A stretch of 11,400 nt of DNA from a bacterium (GTDB lineage: Bacteria > Zhuqueibacterota > Zhuqueibacteria > Thermofontimicrobiales > Thermofontimicrobiaceae), in NCBI GenBank assembly GCA_011046315.1, contig DSAU01000563.1, forward strand, positions 1 through 11,400. Direction: 5' to 3'. The notes beneath the pieces are model-generated. The model was not told where the DNA came from. It did no database searches and saw only the letters and a list, made by a program, of their open reading frames with translations. How positions within the stretch are numbered: the first letter of the stretch is position 1; every line of letters starts with the position of its first letter. Below are positions 6,689 through 11,400 of the stretch, piece after piece. The position numbers and the translations under genes were made by a program.

Positions 6689-7045
6689 ATGTCTGCTAAT
6701 TTGCTTGAGCTGATACCGATCCGGTCAATTAAATCAATAGATGAGGCGGATGGGACAGTCACTATTTTGAAGCCAAAATTTAAAAATCCATGGGTGGTCA
6801 AATTTGTTGCGACCCGAGTAAAAAACCCGGATTACAAGGTCAAACTGGATGCTTATGGGAGCTTTGTCTGGAAGCAGATCGATGGCGAGCGCACCGTAGA
6901 AGAAATTGGAAATAATTTGAGGGAACAATTCCAGGAAGATGTGGAACCGGTTTATGAACGGCTGGGTGATTTTATTCATTCGCTTATCCGCTTTAAATTT
7001 ATCGAATTCGAAAATTACACTTTGGAGACAGCGCAAAAACATTAG
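6689..7045 (+). CDS. PqqD-like (RiPP recognition element type) protein
   Basis: A 118-aa soluble protein with the PqqD-type winged-helix fold signature KLDAYGSFVWKQIDGERTVEEI (52-73), followed by an amphipathic helical half (EQFQEDVEPVYERLGDFIHSLIRFKFIEF, 79-107). In PQQ and other peptide-modification pathways PqqD-like domains bind the leader peptide and present it to a radical SAM enzyme. Neither precursor peptide nor radical SAM gene is visible here. Residues 1-50 form a basic N-terminal extension (ILKPKFKNPWVVKFVATRVKNPDYK). The start is supported by CGGAG seven bases upstream. It is the first gene after the promoter at 6612 and lies 113 bases before the long NfeD gene, so it may be co-transcribed with the NfeD/FloA group. 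The fold assignment is fairly sure; the biochemical role is unknown. Confidence 0.8.
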   Translation: MSANLLELIPIRSIKSIDEADGTVTILKPKFKNPWVVKFVATRVKNPDYKVKLDAYGSFVWKQIDGERTVEEIGNNLREQFQEDVEPVYERLGDFIHSLIRFKFIEFENYTLETAQKH

Positions 7046-7158
7046 CCGCTTGGTGTTTCTTTAACAAACAAATTAGCAGCGCTTTTGAAAAAATAGCGAT
7101 TCGGTTTTGTCGGGTCGCTTGATGCAGGCGGAAATCATGATCGGTTTGAGACATACCT

Positions 7159-8487
7159 ATGAAAAATGTTTTTGTCATTTTTTTATTAATGTGCTGTGTT
7201 CCGCTGGCGCTTATCGCAGAAGCGGACTCCAGCCACTGCTATTATATCAAAATTGACAGTGAAATCAACCTGGGATTGCCCAATTACATTGCCCGGGTGA
7301 TAAAGCAGGCAAATGAAGAACACGCCGCTGCGGTCATCCTGGAGATCAACACTCCCGGCGGCAGGGTTGATGCGGCGCTTCAAATTCGCGACGCTATTTT
7401 TGAAGCCACTGTCCCGACGGTGGCGTTCATCAACCGTGAAGCTGCCTCGGCTGGAGCGTTAATTTCTCTTTCCTGTCAAACCATTATGATGTCTCCTGGC
7501 AGCTCAATCGGTGCGGTTACACCGGTCGATCAATCCGGCGCCAAGGCTTCGGAAAAAATGGTTTCCTACCTGCGCTCGGTGATGCGCTCGGTTGCCCAGC
7601 GCAATAATCGCCCGGTTGACATCGTGGAAGCAATGGTTGATGAAGACATTGAAATTCCTAACGTCATTGAGAAGGGAAAGCTGTTGACGTTGACGGCTGA
7701 TGAAGCGGTTAAACTCAAAATCGCCGACGGCGTTGTTGACGATTTTAATCAGTTGCTCGAAAAATTGAAGTTATCGCCGAAACTGGTCATTCGCCCTAAA
7801 ATAAGCTGGTCGGAAAAACTGGTTTATTTTCTCACCAATCCGATCATTAGTTCGCTATTGCTGACCGTGGGAATTTTTGGCTTGATTTTCGAGGTTCGAA
7901 CTCCGGGCTGGGGAATCGGCGGAACATTGGCGGTAATTTCGCTTTCGTTGTTTTTTGGCAGCCATTATCTGGTTAACCTGGCGCAATGGACCGACATTTT
8001 GTTGTTTGTTGTCGGCGTCACTTTTTTGCTGCTGGAGGCGTTTGTTATTCCCGGTTTCGGCATCGCCGGTATCGCCGGCGTCCTGTTGGTATTGGCAAGT
8101 TTTGTGCTCAGCCTGGTAAGCCATGTGGGAAAAATCGATATGACCGAGATTGCCACTGCCATTACTCAAGTGGGCATTTCAGTGATTCTGGCGTTTGCTC
8201 TGGCGCTGCCGACGCTGAAATTGCTACCTAAATCAAAAGTTTTCCAAAAATTGATTCTTATCGCTGCCGAAAATCGACAGCAAGGTTTCAGTTCGACACC
8301 CAAAGATTATGAAAATTATGTCGGACAAACCGGTATTGCGCTATCTACATTGCGTCCGGCAGGCATCGGAGAATTTAGTGGCCGACGGCTGGACGTGGTG
8401 GCTGAAGGTGAATTTATTGAACAAAACTCAGCCATTAAAGTGATTAAAGTTGAGGGATATAAAATCCTGGTTCGTAAAATTACTTGA
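7159..8487 (+). CDS. NfeD family protein, long form with ClpP-class serine protease domain
   Basis: Membrane-bound protease-like NfeD protein (YqeZ/PH1510-N type, 442 aa). Residues 1-20 are a signal peptide. Residues 27-200 are a ClpP/SppA-like domain: INTPGGRVDAALQIRDAI (63-80) shapes the oxyanion region, S97 in EAASAGALIS is the predicted nucleophile, and K133 (SEKM) is the likely partner of a Ser-Lys dyad, by analogy with archaeal PH1510. Four to five membrane helices span roughly 222-355, including LLLEAFVIPGFGIAGIAG. An OB-fold NfeD domain closes the protein (385-442; GQTGIALSTLRPAGIGEF...LDVVAEGEFI). The ribosome binding site is weak (GAG), with the start fixed by the signal peptide. 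These proteins usually sit beside FloA/flotillin or stomatin genes, as here, and are thought to act in membrane microdomains or membrane protein quality control. Confidence 0.93.
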   Translation: MKNVFVIFLLMCCVPLALIAEADSSHCYYIKIDSEINLGLPNYIARVIKQANEEHAAAVILEINTPGGRVDAALQIRDAIFEATVPTVAFINREAASAGALISLSCQTIMMSPGSSIGAVTPVDQSGAKASEKMVSYLRSVMRSVAQRNNRPVDIVEAMVDEDIEIPNVIEKGKLLTLTADEAVKLKIADGVVDDFNQLLEKLKLSPKLVIRPKISWSEKLVYFLTNPIISSLLLTVGIFGLIFEVRTPGWGIGGTLAVISLSLFFGSHYLVNLAQWTDILLFVVGVTFLLLEAFVIPGFGIAGIAGVLLVLASFVLSLVSHVGKIDMTEIATAITQVGISVILAFALALPTLKLLPKSKVFQKLILIAAENRQQGFSSTPKDYENYVGQTGIALSTLRPAGIGEFSGRRLDVVAEGEFIEQNSAIKVIKVEGYKILVRKIT

Positions 8488-8585
8488 TTGCTGATACAGT
8501 CATTGTTTGCAAAACGACCTTTTTCTTTACAATTCCATTTTTATGGCAACTCCGTCGCTGTTTCAAATTTTGGAGGCTGTGACTT

Positions 8586-9086
8586 ATGCCGTTAGAAATT
8601 ATTATTCCCGGTTTGATTGTTGCAGGTTTTCTGCTCATTCTGGTGGAAATTTTTCTGGTACCTGGATTTAACGTTTTTGGTATTTTTGGCTTTGTAATCG
8701 TTGTGCTGGGCATTATCTTCGCCTATACCAAACTGGAAACCCGTATCGCCAATTTAATTCTGATTGTTTCGATCATCCTGGCAGTGGTGGTCATTATGGT
8801 GGTGACTAAATCCAAAAGCTGGAAGCGAATGGTGCTGGCAACAGACCAACAGCGAACTGCAGGATTTCATTCATCAGCAGAGCATTTAATTTCACTGTTG
8901 GGTAAGCGCGGTGTGACTAAAACCACGCTGCGGCCAGCGGGAATGGCGCTCTTCGATGATGAAAAAGTGGACGTGGTGGCAGAAGGTAGCTTTATCGATT
9001 CCGGAAAACCGGTAGAAGTAATTTTCGTCGAAGGAAATCGAGTTGTCGTTAAAGAAATAAAATCCGATGAAATGGATATTGATTAA
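8586..9086 (+). CDS. NfeD family protein, short form (membrane plus OB-fold domain)
   Basis: A 166-aa membrane protein lacking the protease domain. Two membrane segments (5-48 and 54-74) include LVEIFLVPGFNVFGIFG, matching LLEAFVIPGFGIAGIAG in the upstream long NfeD. The C-terminal OB-fold domain (about 103-157) has GVTKTTLRPAGMALFDDEKVDVVAEGSFI, matching the upstream GIALSTLRPAGIGEFSGRRLDVVAEGEFI. It thus looks like a paralogue of the C-terminal half of its neighbour, probably from tandem duplication. GGAGG lies nine bases before the ATG. It is 98 bases after the long NfeD and 21 bases before floA, so it is very likely co-translated with floA. Short NfeD proteins partner SPFH proteins in known systems; a FloA partnership here is inference. 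Confidence 0.92.
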   Translation: MPLEIIIPGLIVAGFLLILVEIFLVPGFNVFGIFGFVIVVLGIIFAYTKLETRIANLILIVSIILAVVVIMVVTKSKSWKRMVLATDQQRTAGFHSSAEHLISLLGKRGVTKTTLRPAGMALFDDEKVDVVAEGSFIDSGKPVEVIFVEGNRVVVKEIKSDEMDID

Positions 9087-9107
9087 TTTTGTTAAGGAGG
9101 CGCTATC

Positions 9108-10088
9108 ATGAGTGTTACCGCTTTAGTAGTACTAATTGTTATTGGAATCATAATTTTCTTGTCTTTATTTTCCTATTTTATTCCGGTTGGGCTGTGGATT
9201 ACCGCCTATTTTTCCGGTGTAAAAGTTCGGATGCTCAGTGATCTGGTGGGAATGAGATTACGTAAAGTTCCCCCCCAGCTTATTATCCGACCTCTCATCA
9301 GCGCGAGGAAAGCTGGTATTCCGGCTGATGCCAACAAACTGGAGGCGCACTATTTGGCTGGTGGAAATGTTGACCGGGTTGTGAAGGCGTTGATCTCGGC
9401 AGATAAAGCCAATATTAATCTTTCGTTTGAACGAGCGACAGCCATTGACCTGGCAGGCAGAGACATTGTTGAGGCTGTCAAAGTCAGCGTCAATCCCAAA
9501 GTTATTCCGACACCGGTTGTTGCCGCTATTGCCAAGGATGGTATTCAGCTCAAAGCCAACGCCCGGGTCACAGTTCGCGCCAATATTGACCGGTTGGTTG
9601 GTGGCGCCGGCGAAGAGACCATCATCGCTCGTGTTGGCGAAGGCATCGTTACCACTATTGGCTCGTCGGACACGCATAAGAACGTGTTGGAAAATCCGGA
9701 CATGATTTCACGGACGGTACTCAAAAAAGGGCTGGATTCAGGCACGGCATACGAAATACTTTCCATTGACATTGCCGACGTGGATGTGGGAGAAAATATC
9801 GGCGCCAAACTTCAAACCGATCAGGCAGAAGCTGACAAGCGAATTGCTCAGGCAAAAGCCGAAGAACGTCGCGCTATGGCTGTGGCAAAAGAACAGGAAA
9901 TGAAAGCCCTGGTCCATGAAATGCAGGCGCGCGTTGTCGAGGCTGAAGCCGAAGTTCCAAGAGCCATGGCCCATGCTTTCCGTGAAGGAAATTTGGGAAT
10001 AATGGACTACTACCGGATGCGCAACATCCAGGCTGATACCCAGATGCGTGATTCAATTTCCGGAACTGAAGATAAACCTAAAAAATAG
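9108..10088 (+). CDS. floA: Flotillin-like protein FloA (SPFH-type membrane scaffold)
   Basis: A 326-aa member of the FloA/YqfA family, which forms membrane foci that organise functional membrane microdomains. An N-terminal hydrophobic hairpin (4-36) anchors it to the inner membrane from the cytoplasmic side. The SPFH-like domain follows: GVKVRMLSDLVGMRLRKVPP (37-56), LEAHYLAGGNVDRVVKALISADKA (78-101), DGIQLKANARVTVRANIDRLVGGAGEETIIARVGEGIVTTIGSS (144-187). The Ala/Glu-rich coiled coil (about 235-290; DQAEADKRIAQAKAEERRAMAVAKEQEMKA) drives oligomerisation. The length and the PRAMAHAFREGNLGIMDYYRMRNIQADTQMR ending are canonical. AAGGAGG eight bases before the ATG is a strong ribosome binding site. 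The NfeD-FloA order matches the yqeZ-yqfA arrangement known in Bacillus, with an additional short NfeD between. Confidence 0.97.
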   Translation: MSVTALVVLIVIGIIIFLSLFSYFIPVGLWITAYFSGVKVRMLSDLVGMRLRKVPPQLIIRPLISARKAGIPADANKLEAHYLAGGNVDRVVKALISADKANINLSFERATAIDLAGRDIVEAVKVSVNPKVIPTPVVAAIAKDGIQLKANARVTVRANIDRLVGGAGEETIIARVGEGIVTTIGSSDTHKNVLENPDMISRTVLKKGLDSGTAYEILSIDIADVDVGENIGAKLQTDQAEADKRIAQAKAEERRAMAVAKEQEMKALVHEMQARVVEAEAEVPRAMAHAFREGNLGIMDYYRMRNIQADTQMRDSISGTEDKPKK

Positions 10089-10097
10089 GGTGATACC

Positions 10098-10523
10098 ATG
10101 AACGAAGTCATCGCCATATTGTTTATTATCGCCGCGATTTTTTCGTTTATCAACAAGGCGTTAAAACAAAAACAAACATCACGCGATTCATCGGCGCCTT
10201 CACCAGTCGAAAAACCAGAGGTGTGGAAATTTCCCTGGGAATTTGAATTGGAACAAGATGAAACAGATTCCGAATCTGTGCTCGAAGATTTTTCAGCCGA
10301 AGATAGGGTTCAGGAGGAGACGTTTCCTCCTGAACCTTCAAAACCGGATGCATTTTCCCAGCAACGCGAGGAAATAATGCCGCAGGTTTTTCAAGCGGAT
10401 AAAGAGCCGGTGACTACAACCAGATTTGAATCAATGGGGATTAATCTAAAATCAAAAGCAACGTTGAAACGCGGCATTATAATGGCAGAAATATTGGGCA
10501 AGTGCAAGGCTGAACAAATTTGA
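10098..10523 (+). CDS. Small membrane-anchored acidic protein of unknown function
   Basis: A 141-aa protein not assigned to a named family. Residues 2-19 (NEVIAILFIIAAIFSFIN) form one membrane helix, followed by a basic KALKQKQ stop-transfer patch, so the rest is probably cytoplasmic. Residues 28-105 are low-complexity, acidic and proline-rich (for example WEFELEQDETDSESVLEDF), likely disordered. The C-terminus is a compact basic/hydrophobic helix, NLKSKATLKRGIIMAEILGKCKA (116-138). Short endings of this kind (hydrophobic helix with AEILG) recur, as I recall, in uncharacterised small proteins of FCB-type bacteria; that is memory, not a search. It begins only nine bases after floA with GGGTGA as ribosome binding site, so it belongs to the same operon and may be a FloA/NfeD accessory. 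Its coding sequence contains a 34-base palindrome (10305-10338). Confidence 0.75.
   Translation: MNEVIAILFIIAAIFSFINKALKQKQTSRDSSAPSPVEKPEVWKFPWEFELEQDETDSESVLEDFSAEDRVQEETFPPEPSKPDAFSQQREEIMPQVFQADKEPVTTTRFESMGINLKSKATLKRGIIMAEILGKCKAEQI
10305..10338. repeat. 34-base palindrome inside a coding sequence
   Basis: GGTTCAGGAGGA (10307-10318) and TCCTCCTGAACC (10325-10336) are perfect 12-base inverted arms. Pairing extends outward by a G-T and an A-T pair and inward by a G-T and an A-T pair, leaving a 2-base CG centre. It encodes part of the disordered acidic linker (about residues 70-81) without breaking the frame. Confidence 0.9.
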
Positions 10524-10532
10524 ATTTTAAAG

Positions 10533-10566
10533 CTCAACCTGGCGATTTCAATCGTTAGCAGTTGAG
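10533..10566 (+). repeat. Stem-loop between the small anchored protein gene and the aminopeptidase gene
   Basis: CTCAAC (10533-10538) pairs with GTTGAG (10561-10566), and inside them CGATT (10543-10547) pairs with AATCG (10550-10554) around a TC loop. It begins ten bases after the stop codon and is followed by only a few scattered T residues (GGTTTATCTTCT), so it may be a leaky terminator or an mRNA processing/stability hairpin. Confidence 0.4.
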
Positions 10567-10598
10567 GTTTATCTTCTATCCGAATTGCGGGAATCAAC

Positions 10599-11400
10599 AT
10601 GATCAAATTTGAACGGGCTATTTATAATACACTTTTTCATTGCCTACAAATCCAGCAGAACGATTCACTGGTCATCATAGTTGATAAATATCTTTTACAA
10701 ATTGGGCAAGCATTTTTTGACAAGGCTGAAAAACATCGGATTGATGTGGCGCTGTTGACAATTCCAACACGAAATTATAAACAACCTGAACCCGCAGCGT
10801 CAATATTAAATTTGATGAAACAGATTTCTGCCGTATTGATTTTTTCAAGCCACCCGCTGATTCATTCCAAGTTTGTTAAACAGCTATGTCATAACGGCGT
10901 CCGGGTGCTGTGTACCAACAGCACGTCGCAGGCGCAACTGGAGCGTGTGCTCAACATCAACTTTCAGTTCATCGAGGATAAGAGCCGGCGCATGGCTGAT
11001 CTGTTTTCCATCGGCAAACAGGTCCATCTCACCAGCAAAAGCGGCACCGATTTAAAATTTAAGATCGCTCGACATAAAGGCTTCGCCAATACGGGGATTG
11101 TTCGTGAACCGGGCAGCCTGGAATTTTTACCGGCAGGCGAGGCAACTATCACTCCTGATCGCCAAACGACCAATGGTGTGGTGATCGTCGACGGTTCGAT
11201 ACCGCCCTTCGGATTAATAAAGGATCACATCGAAATTTGCTTCAAAGACGGTTACGCCTACCATATCGCCGGCGCCGGAAATGTTGAGCCTTTTAAAAAA
11301 TGTCTGAAATCGTTCGGGAAAAAATCGCGCAACATTGCAGAATTCGGTATCGGCGCAAATCCCGGCGCAATATTGACCGGCGCGACAACCGAAGATGAAA
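10599..11400 (+). CDS. M29-type aminopeptidase (AmpS/leucyl aminopeptidase-like), 3' end outside window
   Basis: The first 267 residues of a metallo-aminopeptidase of the M29/COG2309 type, cytoplasmic enzymes that remove N-terminal residues from peptides using paired metal ions. The frame is open from the ATG at 10599 to the window edge. The N-terminal half (1-125) is a divergent Rossmann-like region (DSLVIIVDKYLL; AVLIFSSHPLIH). The catalytic part begins near 140 with the family segments GSLEFLPAGEATITPDRQTTNG (172-193; E181 a likely metal ligand), GVVIVDGSIPPFG (193-205) and NIAEFGIGANPGAILTGATTEDE (245-267; E248 another likely ligand). The histidine/aspartate ligands expected further on are not in the window. 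GCGGGA about six bases before the ATG is the ribosome binding site. It lies 75 bases after the small anchored protein gene, separated by a stem-loop. Assignment rests on motifs recalled from the family and is good but not certain. Confidence 0.8.
   Translation, partial: MIKFERAIYNTLFHCLQIQQNDSLVIIVDKYLLQIGQAFFDKAEKHRIDVALLTIPTRNYKQPEPAASILNLMKQISAVLIFSSHPLIHSKFVKQLCHNGVRVLCTNSTSQAQLERVLNINFQFIEDKSRRMADLFSIGKQVHLTSKSGTDLKFKIARHKGFANTGIVREPGSLEFLPAGEATITPDRQTTNGVVIVDGSIPPFGLIKDHIEICFKDGYAYHIAGAGNVEPFKKCLKSFGKKSRNIAEFGIGANPGAILTGATTEDE

Noticed and set aside
7095..7119. AGCGA...TCGCT hairpin with a T-run on the minus strand
   Set aside because: It would terminate minus-strand transcription, but no minus-strand gene reads through here and the stem is only five base pairs.
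7137..7256. Short overlapping frame beginning MIGLRHTYEK just before the long NfeD start
   Set aside because: It has a plausible ribosome binding site, but the 39-residue product overlaps the NfeD signal peptide out of frame and looks like chance. Translational coupling is possible but unsupported.
8480..8713. Minus-strand frame across the gap between the two NfeD genes
   Set aside because: Mostly antisense to the short NfeD gene, lysine/threonine/proline-rich low-complexity translation and no ribosome binding site.

Overview
The window reads as chromosomal DNA of a bacterium with strong GGAGG-type ribosome binding sites, sigma70-like promoters and moderately AT-leaning composition. The gene mix (TalC-type transaldolase, EcfT-TruA pair, OPT transporter, stand-alone PqqD-like protein, NfeD/FloA cluster, divergent M29 aminopeptidase) and the short C-terminal motif of the small membrane protein at 10098-10523 would fit an uncultivated lineage near Calditrichota/KSB1 or the wider FCB group. 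That placement is a low-confidence inference. No phage, CRISPR, rRNA or tRNA signal was seen.

Left block, minus strand (1-3760). From upstream to downstream: ecfT (ECF transporter T component), truA (tRNA pseudouridine synthase), talC (transaldolase) and, as a separate unit, an HtrA/Deg serine protease that runs off the left edge. ecfT and truA are 15 bases apart and share a good promoter just upstream of ecfT. truA and talC are separated by a small palindromic insertion-like element. A 360-base gap with an htrA promoter candidate and a large dyad separates talC from htrA.

Centre (3761-6688). A gap of about 570 bases between divergent ecfT and the OPT gene holds a second, unrelated repeat-like element with 18-bp inverted ends and a promoter/operator-like dyad. 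The OPT-family transporter (676 aa) is a single-gene unit closed by a strong intrinsic terminator. A 330-base AT-rich gap follows, with a promoter for the next unit.

Right block, plus strand (6689-11400). It contains a PqqD-like 118-aa protein, a long NfeD protein (ClpP-class protease plus membrane domain plus OB fold), a short NfeD protein that is a paralogue of its C-terminal half, the flotillin-like FloA, a small membrane-anchored acidic protein of unknown function, and the first 267 residues of an M29-type aminopeptidase. NfeD and FloA proteins are known to act together in membrane microdomains. Their spacing and order here suggest a membrane-organisation/stress operon, with the small anchored protein as a candidate extra member. 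The most noteworthy non-coding signals are the two insertion-like elements and a near-perfect 34-base palindrome inside the coding sequence of the small anchored protein.
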